Shown here: one piece after another, positions 1-9,199 of the stretch
Numbering within the stretch: the first letter of the stretch is position 1
Layout: every line of letters begins with the position of its first letter
The notes under the pieces: generated by a model
What the model was told of the DNA's origin: nothing
The model's database searches: none
Seen by the model: only the letters and a program-made list of their open reading frames with translations
Made by a program: the position numbers and the translations under genes
Assembly: GCA_038320555.1 (NCBI GenBank)
Contig: JBBQEJ010000002.1
Location: forward strand, 24,303 to 88,302
Length of the DNA: 64,000 nucleotides
Reading direction: 5' to 3'
DNA from: JALZOC01 sp038320555
GTDB taxonomy: Bacteria > Acidobacteriota > Vicinamibacteria > Vicinamibacterales > 2-12-FULL-66-21

Positions 1-889
1 GCGCCCTGATCCGCGCGATGTCAGGTACCCGGCGCGGCATATCCTCGAAGCCGGCCTCGTACGCCTTCTCGTACGGGATCGTGACGATTTCAGAGCTGCT
101 GCCCGTCATTTTCTTGACCTTGGCGGCGAGCTCGCCGATCGTAATCTCTCTACCGTTGCCGATGTTGAAAACCTGGCCGATGGCGCGGGGTTCGTCGATC
201 AAGGCTACCATAGCCCGCACGACGTCCCCGACATAGGTGAAGCTCCGCGACTGTGAGCCGTCGCCGAAAACGGTGATTGGCTGCCCCGCGAGCGCCTGCC
301 GGACGAAGTTTGGGATCACCATCCCGTATTGCCCTGTCTGTCTCGGGCCGACCGTGTTGAACAGGCGCACCACAATCACCGGCAGCTTGCGCTCTTTCCA
401 GTACGCCAGGGCAAGGAACTCGTCGATCATCTTGCTGCACGCATAGGCCCACCGGTGCTTCGTGGTGGGCCCGAGCACGAGGTCCGCGTCCTCCCGGAAG
501 GGTACATCGGTGCTCTTGCCGTACACTTCCGAGGTCGACGCGATCAGAACGAGTTTCTTCTTCTTGTTCGCCAGCTTGAGCACGACTTCCGTGCCGTGCA
601 CGTTGGTTTCGATCGTGTGCACGGGCTGCTCGACGATCAGCTTGACACCGACGGCCGCAGCAAGATGCACGACAATGTCGCACCGATCGATGAGCTCGGC
701 CAGGACCGGCTCGTTCGTGACGGTGTCGATCGTGTAGTGAAAGCGCGGATTCTTCTTGAGATGGACGACGTTGTCGATCGAGCCGGTCGACAGATTGTCG
801 AGAATGAAGACTTCGTCGCCGCGCTCGAGGAGCGTCTCGGCCAGGTGGCTTCCGACAAAGCCGGCCCCACCTGTGATCAGAACACGCAT
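1..889 (-). CDS. NAD-dependent sugar epimerase/dehydratase (3' end cut by window edge)
   Basis: The reading frame starts at an ATG (887-889) and runs off the left edge, so about 296 residues are visible. It opens with MRVLITGGAGFVGSHL, the Rossmann NAD-binding GxxGxxG motif. It then shows a STSEVYG segment and a YACSK sequence matching the catalytic YxxxK of extended short-chain dehydrogenases. The family includes UDP-glucuronate decarboxylase, UDP-glucose 4-epimerase and dTDP-glucose 4,6-dehydratase. The RLFNTVGPRQTGQYGMV segment favours the decarboxylase/epimerase side, but the substrate cannot be fixed. It is the last visible gene of the polysaccharide locus and probably makes a nucleotide-sugar donor. 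A purine-rich SD-like stretch precedes the start. Confidence 0.9.
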   Translation of the reverse strand, partial: MRVLITGGAGFVGSHLAETLLERGDEVFILDNLSTGSIDNVVHLKKNPRFHYTIDTVTNEPVLAELIDRCDIVVHLAAAVGVKLIVEQPVHTIETNVHGTEVVLKLANKKKKLVLIASTSEVYGKSTDVPFREDADLVLGPTTKHRWAYACSKMIDEFLALAYWKERKLPVIVVRLFNTVGPRQTGQYGMVIPNFVRQALAGQPITVFGDGSQSRSFTYVGDVVRAMVALIDEPRAIGQVFNIGNGREITIGELAAKVKKMTGSSSEIVTIPYEKAYEAGFEDMPRRVPDIARIRA

Positions 890-928
890 CGGTCCTTCGT
901 CCTTCCCTTCTTTCGTCGCGTCAGCGAA

Positions 929-2770
929 TCACGGCTGAGATCCGTGGCTGATCAGGGCCAGCACCGCGTCGGCCGAACGAGCGGCAGCCCCGCCGTCCGA
1001 GGCGATCCCGACGCGCGGCAGATACTCGCTCCGGGCGCGCTCCATCTGCAGGCGGAATCCTTGATCATACAGGATCCGGCGAAGCGCCGGGGCGATCTCG
1101 GTGGCGCTCGCGGCCCCCGCCATGATGCCTGCCTCGACAAATGGGGACAGGTTGTTGGGCAAACCGATCACAAGAGCGGGGACGCCGAGCACCGCGGCGT
1201 CGAGCGCCACGGTTGAGTTGACTGTCACGATGGCCTGGCTCGCCCTCAAGAGCGGCGCCAGCGGTGCGGCGGCGGGCAGGACCCGGATGTTCGCACGTCC
1301 CTCGGCAATCGGCCTGTAGGCCTCGGGCGTTTCGGCCGGATGCGTCTTGACGGCGAGCTGCACGTCCGGCATCCCGGCGACGGCCTCTGCGAGCGCGGCA
1401 AGCACGTGTCGCGACTGGCGGTACTTGGCGACGAACAGGATGAGCGCGCGCGACCGGCCGGCGCCAGCGGCATCGAGCGTGGCCGCGATGTCCTGCGGCG
1501 ATAGCGCCGCGGCAGCGCGGACGAGCGCGTCGAGGCGCGGACTCCCGGTCACCGTCAGCGAAGCAGCTGGAAACTGTCCGTGTTGCTCGAGATGCGCACG
1601 CGCGTAGTCGTCAAAGACCAGCGTCTTCACCGGACGCGGAAAACCCGCGTCCGCCGGGTTCCCCGGATCCGCATGCATCTCGTCCGGTTCGTGCAGGTAG
1701 TTGAGCCACGAGCGATAAATGAAACCGTGCTGCAGTCCGGCAGTGGGGATTCCCCGGCGGCGGGCTTCGAGCATCAACGCGCGTCCCCAGCCGCCGGCCT
1801 CCGCGTATGTCAACGCGACGGCGGGCCGCAACGCATCAAGCGCGGCTCCCGCTTCATCCATGGCGCGGGCCGACCAGGGCCATTGCAGCAGCGCGATGCC
1901 CGCAAGCTCCTCTCGGATCGCTGGCCAGCAATCGTAGCCGCCGATTGCCGCGTGCTGCCGCACGTGTGTGCTGTTCCAGAGCGCGCGACGCATGGCGTGC
2001 CTGTCACCCCAGACGCGGAGCGAATCGCGCAGCGTCGCGAGTGGCGCGAGCGACTCGACCGGGATGGCTGCGTTTCTGCTGCGGTCCTGCCGAAGCACGT
2101 GCCACCATCGTCTCGCGCGGAAATTTTCGGCAGGACCTACACCGACATACGTCACCGCGTTGCCGAGGCGTCCTTCGAGTGCCTCGAGCACCGGACCGAT
2201 GTACGACTCACCGCCGCCCGTGGAGGCGTCCGACCGCCAGAATGCGCGATGGACGAAGGCCGCGATTCGCGTCGACCCATCGGCCGCCGGGGCGGCCCTG
2301 GTTCGCGCTCGGGATGCCTTCGCGGCGAGCGTGAGCCCACGCGCGCGCAGGTCCATGCGCATGATCCGCATCCGGCTTCCGGCAAACCCGCCGGCGCCGC
2401 GGTAGCGGATCCCGTGGACGCGCGCCGCCTGCGGCGCCAGGCCGCGAAGCAGGCGGTGTCGGCTCTCCACGCGTATTTCCACCGGACGTTCGCACTCAAT
2501 CAGGTGATCGAGCGCGGCAATGGTACGGAAGAGACCCAGGACGACCTGATGCTTGTGGAGGTAAAGCTCAGCGAACCACCACAGTGAATCGCCTCGAAGA
2601 GTGAACCGCCGCCGCAGGGGCTGGCCCTCGACGTCGAGCTGGCGGAGCCGTTTGATCCAGGTGTGTTCGGCCGCGATCGCCTGCTCTTCGGCGGCAGCGT
2701 TCAGATAGTCGCCCAGCCGCACCCGGCGCGGGCCGGTTCCACTGTCCACCATCAGCACGTCGTCGTTCAT
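929..2770 (-). CDS. Capsule/surface polysaccharide transferase-like protein (GT-B type)
   Basis: 613 residues. I chose the ATG at 2768-2770 because it overlaps the stop of the upstream GT9 gene in an ATGA arrangement. A longer upstream reading would only read through that gene. The C-terminal half looks like a GT-B fold of capsule or CDP-glycerol transferase type: AGLQHGFIYRSW, then VTGSPRLDAL, VKTHPAETPEAY, and VTVNSTVALDAAVLGVPALVIG near residues 540-560. The N-terminal 300 residues match nothing I recognise. It is probably cytoplasmic or membrane-associated and adds to, or modifies, the surface glycan. The donor is unknown. Confidence 0.7.
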   Translation of the reverse strand: MNDDVLMVDSGTGPRRVRLGDYLNAAAEEQAIAAEHTWIKRLRQLDVEGQPLRRRFTLRGDSLWWFAELYLHKHQVVLGLFRTIAALDHLIECERPVEIRVESRHRLLRGLAPQAARVHGIRYRGAGGFAGSRMRIMRMDLRARGLTLAAKASRARTRAAPAADGSTRIAAFVHRAFWRSDASTGGGESYIGPVLEALEGRLGNAVTYVGVGPAENFRARRWWHVLRQDRSRNAAIPVESLAPLATLRDSLRVWGDRHAMRRALWNSTHVRQHAAIGGYDCWPAIREELAGIALLQWPWSARAMDEAGAALDALRPAVALTYAEAGGWGRALMLEARRRGIPTAGLQHGFIYRSWLNYLHEPDEMHADPGNPADAGFPRPVKTLVFDDYARAHLEQHGQFPAASLTVTGSPRLDALVRAAAALSPQDIAATLDAAGAGRSRALILFVAKYRQSRHVLAALAEAVAGMPDVQLAVKTHPAETPEAYRPIAEGRANIRVLPAAAPLAPLLRASQAIVTVNSTVALDAAVLGVPALVIGLPNNLSPFVEAGIMAGAASATEIAPALRRILYDQGFRLQMERARSEYLPRVGIASDGGAAARSADAVLALISHGSQP

Positions 2771-3963
2771 GCGGTTGAGGTCCGCGCCGGAATGCTGCCG
2801 CGCCGCCGGGATTCGTCGAGGACCGACAGCGCCGCCGTGAAAACGCTGTCGGCGGTGATGGACGCGAGGCAATCTGGTGTGTGCCCCACGCAGCGCGCGG
2901 GAGGCAGCCGAATCCGGTTGCACGGGCTACACGGAAGGTCTACGCGGACGACGCGATCGGATGGACCCCGAGGGGCGTAGCGCGCCGGATCGGAGGGACC
3001 AAAGACGGCGACAACCGGGGTGCTGACCGCAACGGCGAGATGCATCGGTCCCGTGTCACCGGTGACGAGGAGATCGAGACGCTCGATGACAGCGGCAAGC
3101 GTGAGCAGGTCCAGCCGGCCGGCAACATCGACGACATTCGCGGCTGGTAACACGTGCTTGATCGTGTCGACAAGCGGTCGATCGTCGCTGGAGCCAGTCA
3201 GCACGACCGTGGCGCCGAGCGTCTCGACCAGGCGTCGCGCAACATCTGCGAAGCGTTCAGCTGGCCACTGCTTGATCGCGCGTCCGCCGCTGACGTGCAC
3301 GCCGATGAGCGGCCCGCTCGCGGCGCCGAGCAGCCGCGAGGCGTTGTCGTGCGCCTCGGATGGCACGATGAGAGTCGGCGCGTCCTGGGCCGGAGGCGTG
3401 GCGCCGAAGATCGTCGACACCAGCCGGCTCGCGTTGTCGGTCGTGTGCGCGCGAGTGTCGTAGTCGATCGCCAGATCGAGCAGCGCGCCTCCGCCGCCGC
3501 TCCGGTATCCGGCGGTCCACGCGGCGCCCGACGCCGCCAGAACCATGTTGCTGCGCACGTCCGGTTCGAAGTTGATCGCGAGGTCGTACCGGACGGCCTT
3601 CCAGTGCCGGGCTGCGCGAACGAGAGACAGGAGGCTCTGTCCCTGGCCCCCACGAGCGAGCCACGCCGCATCGAGCGACTGAATGCGCCTCACCGGGTCG
3701 ATCGACCGCGCGAGGTCGGCATTCCAGCTCCCGACGACGAGGTCGATCTCGGCGTGCGGGGCGAGCGCCTGCACGTCAGCAATGGCCGGAAGCACCATCA
3801 GCAGATCCCCAATCCGCTCGAGGCGCAGCAGAAGGATCCGCCGTGGTTCGGTCGGGGCGCGGCGGCGGAAAGGGCGCACGACTGCAGCTCCCAGTCCAAG
3901 GACGCGGTCGGCGGTCGTCACGACCGCCCGCTCGCGGCGATCGTAAATATGCAGGCGGGACAT
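2767..3963 (-). CDS. Glycosyltransferase family 9 (ADP-heptose:LPS heptosyltransferase-like)
   Basis: 398 residues. After about 40 basic residues the family-9 start RILLLRLERIGDLLMVLPAI appears. The C-terminal donor site reads IGVHVSGGRAIKQWPAERF, then VVLTGSSDD, then LLVTGDTGPMHLAVAVSTPVVAVFGPSDP, the classic GT9 pattern. A late Cys pair (PCSPCNRI) is common in this family. It transfers ADP-heptose or a related sugar to a lipid-linked or LPS-core acceptor on the cytoplasmic face. Its stop overlaps the next gene's start (ATGA), so the two are probably translated together. Heptose specificity is inferred from the family. Confidence 0.88.
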   Translation of the reverse strand: MSRLHIYDRRERAVVTTADRVLGLGAAVVRPFRRRAPTEPRRILLLRLERIGDLLMVLPAIADVQALAPHAEIDLVVGSWNADLARSIDPVRRIQSLDAAWLARGGQGQSLLSLVRAARHWKAVRYDLAINFEPDVRSNMVLAASGAAWTAGYRSGGGGALLDLAIDYDTRAHTTDNASRLVSTIFGATPPAQDAPTLIVPSEAHDNASRLLGAASGPLIGVHVSGGRAIKQWPAERFADVARRLVETLGATVVLTGSSDDRPLVDTIKHVLPAANVVDVAGRLDLLTLAAVIERLDLLVTGDTGPMHLAVAVSTPVVAVFGPSDPARYAPRGPSDRVVRVDLPCSPCNRIRLPPARCVGHTPDCLASITADSVFTAALSVLDESRRRGSIPARTSTA

Positions 3964-3975
3964 TCGGGGCTCGAG

Positions 3976-6498
3976 CTATCTTACCGCCACGCGATCGACC
4001 ATCACGCCGACGTCGCGGTCGTCGGGCGTTCCAAGCACGCTCCGCGGCCTCCATGTCGGCGTCACGAGCTTCAGCTCGACCGGATCGCCTGTCCCGGCCG
4101 CGAGGGCCGCGAGATCCGGCGGAATAGCGAACCGATAGGGCAGGAATCCGCCCCGGACCCGCGCCGTGCCGAGCCACTGGCCCTGCAGGTAGACGCGCAC
4201 ATCGGCTGGGACCACGGACGGCGGCCGCCCGCCGTCGCTCATCCAGATCGTCACCTCGCGGCTGGACGGCTGGAGCACCGTGATGGATACGTACGACGTG
4301 GCACCCGTCCAGCGGAACGTGTGCCCCTCCGATGTTTCCTTCGCGTGGAACCTCACGACCTGGAGGTCGTCGCGCATGCCGACGTCGAGATCGAACCAGA
4401 GCCCGTCGCGCGCCTCTGGCGCCGTGAACTCGTAGACTCCGTACTCGAATTCCTTCTGACGGACGAATCGCGGAAACGCATCGAGCGGCGTGTCGTACTC
4501 CGGCACCTGGAAACGTTCGCTCGCAAGCGGTCGAACGCCGTACCGGTGCGACAGCAGGTCGGTGCCCCCGCCGCCGATGAACAACACGCGGTGATAGCGC
4601 GTATGCGCCCAATCAAGGAACGCCGCAAGCGTCGGCTTGTCGGGTCGGACCGGTTGCAGCACGAGGACGTTGCGCGCGTAGGTGTACGCAAGCGGAAGTG
4701 CGAGGACGTGCACGTCGCTGCCGGTATCGCGCGATTCGGCAAGGACCAGGTCGTCGTCGCCGATCGTTCCGGCGAGGCGCTCCAACCTGGGGATCAGTCC
4801 CGCGTACTCGACATGATCGACGACCGGCCGGCTGGTGCGCGCGTAGTGGAGCGCAAGCAGCGCGATGAAGACCATGCGCACCAGGGTTCGCAGCACTCCA
4901 GCGGCGGTTCGCGGCGCACGAATCCCTCCGAGCGCGGCCGCCGACGCGAACAGAAGCATGCCGGGGAGAATCACCGGAAGGAACCGCCGCGTCATCCAGA
5001 AGTGATCGGGAGCGATTCGAATCTTGAAGAAGAAGAAACAGGCGAACACGACGACCGTCATGATGAGTGCGGGATCGCGCCAGAACGCCCGCCGCGCCAC
5101 GAGCCAGAAGCCGATCAGTGCCGCCATGAGCCCCGGCAGTGTGAGGTACAGGTTCGTGAAGGTGCGCAGCGCGTTTGCGTCGTGCGCGGCGAGTTTTCCG
5201 CCCGGATGCCGGAGAGTCAGCGCGTAGAGCGCCAGCAGCCAGACGACAGCCACGATCGCGAGCGGCAGCCATTCAAGAACCCGAGGGGAAACCCGCAGCG
5301 CGCGAGCCGGCGCAAGCAGAATGGCCAAGCCGGCCAGCGCCACCACACCAAGCACCACATATTCCCAGGCAGGAAGATTGCTGAGGAACACGATCGGCAG
5401 GAACGCGTAGGCGCGCATGGGGCCGAGCAAATAGATTGACGCAATGGCCGCGACGATCGCGAACGTGGCGACAAACGCCACGCGCGGACGCCGGCCGTCC
5501 AGCACACCGAGTGCCAGGCCGCCCGCGGCACCCGCGATGCCCAGCACAGCGTCGAACCGCAGGAACAACAACAGGCCGAGGAGGACGCCGGCGACGGGTG
5601 CGAAGAATCGATCGCCGTCTACGTGCGCGCGCGCGTTCGCGAGCAGCGCCGCGAACAGCAGCGTTTGCATCACGACCTCGGCGTTCGGGTACCTTGCAAA
5701 CCACACCTCGATCACGTGGAGCGCAAGCAGCCCGGTTGCCGCGGCCGCCGTGATGCGTCCGACAAGACGCGTCCCGGCGAAATACACCGCGAGCAGCCCG
5801 AGAATCGCCCAGACGCTGACGGTCCGTCGAGCGCCGGTCAAGCCGTCGATGCCGTACCCGATGGCAATCGACGCCGGAAACAGGTGCGGAAACTGACCGA
5901 CGACGGCGCCGGTGTCGAAGTTCCTGATGAAGAACCCCATGAATCGCAACGGCTCGTCCGCGCGGAAGAACAGGTTGCGTGTGAATGGCGGGACCGTCGC
6001 GACGATCGGATCCCGAAAGATCAGCGCGCCGCGCTGCGCGACCTGAATGCCCTCGTTCATGTACACGCCGGGATCCTTCCCGCCGATGATGTACTCCGCC
6101 GGGGGAAAGAAACGCGAGACCGCGAGCGCGACGAGCATCACGGGCACGATCGCCGTCCACGTCACCCGCCGCGCCGCGGCGCCCAGGCGAAGGCGGCCAC
6201 GCGCTATCACGGCACACAGCGCCACGGCGCCGATGTCGGCAAAAATCAGCCGGCCGAACGTGTACCGCTGGAATACCGCGAGCCCTAGGACTACGGAGAG
6301 CGAGATGGCGAGGCTGAGCACGACGGCCCAGAAGGCGCGCTCCTCCGCGTCGAGTCCCGCGCGTCTGTCCCTATCGAGCCACGGGAGCCGGAAGATCGCG
6401 GCGCCGGGAAGATAGCCGATGATCGCGAGCGCGATGAGCTGAGTGGCTATCGCCACCGTCGCCCTTCGCCAAGAGGTAGCGGAGTGCCGGTGAGACAA
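3976..6498 (-). CDS. Large multi-pass membrane protein, GT-C glycosyltransferase-like
   Basis: 840 residues. The start used is TTG at 6496-6498; a GTG at 6454-6456 is an alternative. Many hydrophobic helices cover roughly residues 15-560, followed by a soluble C-terminal region of about 250 residues. Between the first helices is IIGGKDPGVYMNEG, an acidic periplasmic loop of the sort found in GT-C enzymes that use polyprenyl-phosphate sugars. HVIEVWFARYPNAEVVMQ resembles the PMT/ArnT helix-loop pattern. I infer a lipid-linked sugar transferase that decorates the exported glycan, or a membrane protein of that fold with another role. It lies 12 nt downstream in the locus from a repeat-filled gap. 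No specific family name is certain. Confidence 0.65.
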   Translation of the reverse strand: MSHRHSATSWRRATVAIATQLIALAIIGYLPGAAIFRLPWLDRDRRAGLDAEERAFWAVVLSLAISLSVVLGLAVFQRYTFGRLIFADIGAVALCAVIARGRLRLGAAARRVTWTAIVPVMLVALAVSRFFPPAEYIIGGKDPGVYMNEGIQVAQRGALIFRDPIVATVPPFTRNLFFRADEPLRFMGFFIRNFDTGAVVGQFPHLFPASIAIGYGIDGLTGARRTVSVWAILGLLAVYFAGTRLVGRITAAAATGLLALHVIEVWFARYPNAEVVMQTLLFAALLANARAHVDGDRFFAPVAGVLLGLLLFLRFDAVLGIAGAAGGLALGVLDGRRPRVAFVATFAIVAAIASIYLLGPMRAYAFLPIVFLSNLPAWEYVVLGVVALAGLAILLAPARALRVSPRVLEWLPLAIVAVVWLLALYALTLRHPGGKLAAHDANALRTFTNLYLTLPGLMAALIGFWLVARRAFWRDPALIMTVVVFACFFFFKIRIAPDHFWMTRRFLPVILPGMLLFASAAALGGIRAPRTAAGVLRTLVRMVFIALLALHYARTSRPVVDHVEYAGLIPRLERLAGTIGDDDLVLAESRDTGSDVHVLALPLAYTYARNVLVLQPVRPDKPTLAAFLDWAHTRYHRVLFIGGGGTDLLSHRYGVRPLASERFQVPEYDTPLDAFPRFVRQKEFEYGVYEFTAPEARDGLWFDLDVGMRDDLQVVRFHAKETSEGHTFRWTGATSYVSITVLQPSSREVTIWMSDGGRPPSVVPADVRVYLQGQWLGTARVRGGFLPYRFAIPPDLAALAAGTGDPVELKLVTPTWRPRSVLGTPDDRDVGVMVDRVAVR

Positions 6499-6507
6499 CG
6501 TAACGAA

Positions 6508-6621
6508 TTCACCACAGGGGCAGCAGAGTTAACGGAGATCATGAATGTTTTGTTCTCTGCTGGCTCCGCTTGCTCCGTGGTGAAACTCTCTCCGCTCTCT
6601 CCGTCCACTCCGCTCTCTCAG
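6508..6621 (+). repeat. Nested inverted repeat followed by four 9-bp tandem units
   Basis: This fills most of the 129-bp gap between the MBOAT and GT-C genes. TTCACCAC at 6508-6515 pairs with GTGGTGAA at 6577-6584. Inside it CAGCAGAG at 6521-6528 pairs with CTCTGCTG at 6555-6562. Immediately after come four 9-bp units in phase at 6586, 6595, 6604 and 6613 (CTCTCTCCG twice, TCCACTCCG, CTCTCTCAG). No gene or T-rich terminator is seen here. Confidence 0.85.
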
Positions 6622-6627
6622 GCGCCA

Positions 6628-8049
6628 TCAGAACTGGAAGTAGATGAACTCGGCGCCCCCGAAGTTTCCGAACAGCATGGTCAGGTAAAACGTCGCGGCG
6701 TAAACGGAGTATCGCACGCCGACGGGAAGGCGCGGAACGATGAGCAGGTTGTCGTACAGCGCCTCGCACACGTGTACGGCCAGCAACGGTGTCGTATACA
6801 TCAGCAGCGGGACGAGCACTCCTTCGACGTTGATGGAGGAGGGAGCGAATGCCGTCAAGAGGCTGCGCGTCATTTCGGTCAGCTGCCTGGCCGATCGCGC
6901 GCGGAATATCAGCCACCCGTAGCACGTCACATGAAACATGACCGCCCACGACACGATGCGCGCCACGGGAGCGTTGCGTGTGCCCCATGTATGAAAAGCC
7001 CGCACGCGATCGGCGGCCCTGAACGCGACGAGAAGTATGCCGTGATACAGACCCCACAGCACGAACGTCCAGGCGGCGCCGTGCCAGAGTCCGCCGAGCA
7101 CCATGGTAATGAGGAGGTTGCGGTTGGTCCGGGCGGCCGAGCCGCGGTTGCCGCCGAGCGGAATATAGAGGTAGTCGCGCAGCCAGGTTGAAAGGCTGAT
7201 GTGCCAATGGCGCCAGAACTCTTGCGGCGTCCGGACGAAATACGGGAATCGGAAATTTTCGATGAGCTCGATCCCCATCAACTTCGACGTTCCCCGCGCG
7301 ATGTTCGAGTAGCCCGCAAAGTCACCGTAAATCTGGAACGCGAAGGCATACGCTCCGAGGAGCACGTTCACTCCGGTCGGCCTGGCCGCCGGGTCGAACA
7401 CCATGTTGACAAGGCCGGCGAGATTGTCGGCGACGAAGACTTTTTGAAAGAACCCCCAGACAATCAACCAGAGCCCGTCGCGGATCTGCTCGCGAGACAC
7501 CGTGCGCCGTGTGGCGATCTGAGGAAGCAGCCGGGACGCCCTGAGGATCGGGCCGGCGACGAGATGCGGGAAGTACGCCACGAAGACCGCGAAGTCGAGC
7601 AGATGGCGCGTGGGCGTGATCTCGCGGCGGTACACGTCGATCACGTAACTCATGGTCACGAATGTATAAAACGAGATGCCCACCGGCAGCAGCACACGGA
7701 CCGTCACGAAGTCGAGTTGCCAGCCGAGCGCGCCAAAGACCGCGTGCAGGTTGTCTTCGAAGAAGTTGAAATACTTGAAGAATCCGAGGAGCGTGAGATT
7801 GAACCCGAGGCTCAGACAGAGCAGCGCGCGACGCGACGCCGGGGCGCGCGAGGCGGCCAGCGCGAGCCCGCACGTGTAATCCACGAGCGTGGAGGCCACC
7901 AGCAGTCCGAGAAAACGCCAGTCCCACGCTGCATAGAAGTAATAGCTCGCGACGAGCAGCAGCCAGTTCTGCCCCCGGTGCGGCAGCACGCGGTACAGCG
8001 AGTAGACGACGACGAAGAACCAGACGAAGTGCAGCGAGTTGAAGACCAT
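6628..8049 (-). CDS. MBOAT family membrane O-acyltransferase (AlgI/DltB-like)
   Basis: 473 residues, multi-pass. It begins MVFNSLHFVWFFVVVYSLY, then YYFYAAWDWRF, both typical of the AlgI/DltB/PatA group. The conserved core FWRHWHISLSTWLRDYLYIPLGGNRG is near residues 280-305. The active-site His region GLWHGAAWTFVLWGLYHG follows about 40 residues later. These enzymes pass acyl groups, usually acetyl, across the inner membrane for transfer to a polysaccharide. The next upstream gene encodes an SGNH-type protein only 8 nt away, the usual partner. Together they probably O-acylate the glycan made by this locus. Confidence 0.92.
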   Translation of the reverse strand: MVFNSLHFVWFFVVVYSLYRVLPHRGQNWLLLVASYYFYAAWDWRFLGLLVASTLVDYTCGLALAASRAPASRRALLCLSLGFNLTLLGFFKYFNFFEDNLHAVFGALGWQLDFVTVRVLLPVGISFYTFVTMSYVIDVYRREITPTRHLLDFAVFVAYFPHLVAGPILRASRLLPQIATRRTVSREQIRDGLWLIVWGFFQKVFVADNLAGLVNMVFDPAARPTGVNVLLGAYAFAFQIYGDFAGYSNIARGTSKLMGIELIENFRFPYFVRTPQEFWRHWHISLSTWLRDYLYIPLGGNRGSAARTNRNLLITMVLGGLWHGAAWTFVLWGLYHGILLVAFRAADRVRAFHTWGTRNAPVARIVSWAVMFHVTCYGWLIFRARSARQLTEMTRSLLTAFAPSSINVEGVLVPLLMYTTPLLAVHVCEALYDNLLIVPRLPVGVRYSVYAATFYLTMLFGNFGGAEFIYFQF

Positions 8050-8057
8050 CGTCGCGA

Positions 8058-9197
8058 TCAGCGCCCGACGGGCTGCATGGGCCGCTCGTCGAGGAGTCCG
8101 GAATCGCGGAGGAACCGCTCGAGGGCGCCGGCGACGATCTCGTGACCGCGTGGTGTCAGATGAACCGTCTGCTGGAAGAACACGTCCGGGCCCGGCAGCG
8201 CGCTCCGGAGCGCGGGCAGCGCGTCGAAGCGCGGAACAGGAAGGGCGTCCAGTGCGGTGGCGAAACGTTCCGTGGCGCCGTCACGCACCAACTCCCCTCC
8301 TGATTGCGCCACCGCCTCCCGCAGCCTCCCGTAGTCCGCGTCGTCCACCTGGAACCGCGCCGGCATCAACATGACCGCCGTGCGCGCCCCTGCAGCCGCC
8401 GCATCAGCCGCCATTGCCTCGACGACGCGACGGACAACCGAGAGTCCGCGCCCGATCCGTGGGGCGGGATGTACGGCGTAGCTCTGAAGGGGGGGCTCGG
8501 GAGGTCCTGCGGTCCGTGTGAATCGATCGGTCGCCGCTACTACGCGCAGGCGAAGGACCTGCAGAACCATACTGCGCCGCACGAGACGCCTCAGACGCGT
8601 GCTGGCCGCCTCGTGGACGGTCGCGAATGCAGGGGGGGCCCGCCCGTCGAACAGAGCTTCAGAGCCCGCCGCGTCCTCGGCGTCATTCCCGACAAAGAGC
8701 GTCTCGACGACGATGTCGGGTTGGACGGCGGGAAGGATGGAGCGAAAGAAGAGCAGTTCCTGCACGGGGCCGTAGCCCTGGACTCCACCGTTGATCACGC
8801 GATATCGGATTCCGTGCGACGAGGCATTGAGCCGCTGCTCGAGCAATTCACCGAACGTCTGTGCGAACGGCACCTGCACGGAGAGCACGAGCGAATCGCC
8901 CAGGAGAAGGATTCGCCGTTCGTTTTCCGCTTTCGGCCCGATCTCTTCGTCGTCGCGGACTCCGGCCGCGTTGATCGCGATCTCGGTGTCGAACTCCACC
9001 GTCGCGAAGCGCACGTGCGCGCGGGGTTTGAGGCGGTAGCCGATGACAGGATCATTGGCAAAAAGGCCCTGAAACGCGGGCGCCGCCTCCGAGCTGCCCC
9101 AGGTGCGGAGCGCGGCCTCGAATACGCCGAACTGGACGGCCATGATCAGGGCGAACACGGCCACACGGCGCGCGAGGCGTCGAGGTTGACCTGCCAC
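8058..9197 (-). CDS. Membrane-anchored SGNH-hydrolase-fold protein, probable partner of the MBOAT
   Basis: 379 residues from a GTG at 9195-9197, which lies 2 nt after the stop of the aminotransferase gene. Reading further upstream would only overlap that gene. One N-terminal helix (about residues 10-28) suggests a periplasmic domain tethered to the inner membrane. The block-I sequence ILLLGDSLVLSVQ at about residues 97-109 gives the nucleophile Ser. A C-terminal VHLTPRGHE supplies a His, but the residue three before it is Gln, where active SGNH enzymes usually have Asp. The likely role is an acetyl transfer step together with the MBOAT, or acyl removal. The activity is unproven. Confidence 0.72.
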   Translation of the reverse strand: MAGQPRRLARRVAVFALIMAVQFGVFEAALRTWGSSEAAPAFQGLFANDPVIGYRLKPRAHVRFATVEFDTEIAINAAGVRDDEEIGPKAENERRILLLGDSLVLSVQVPFAQTFGELLEQRLNASSHGIRYRVINGGVQGYGPVQELLFFRSILPAVQPDIVVETLFVGNDAEDAAGSEALFDGRAPPAFATVHEAASTRLRRLVRRSMVLQVLRLRVVAATDRFTRTAGPPEPPLQSYAVHPAPRIGRGLSVVRRVVEAMAADAAAAGARTAVMLMPARFQVDDADYGRLREAVAQSGGELVRDGATERFATALDALPVPRFDALPALRSALPGPDVFFQQTVHLTPRGHEIVAGALERFLRDSGLLDERPMQPVGR

Positions 9198-9199
9198 GG

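Noticed and set aside
3154..5439. Long open frame on the plus strand (761 codons) opposite the GT9 and GT-C genes
   Set aside because: It crosses two well-supported minus-strand genes and reads as Arg-rich nonsense without domains. GC-rich codon bias commonly opens such antisense frames.
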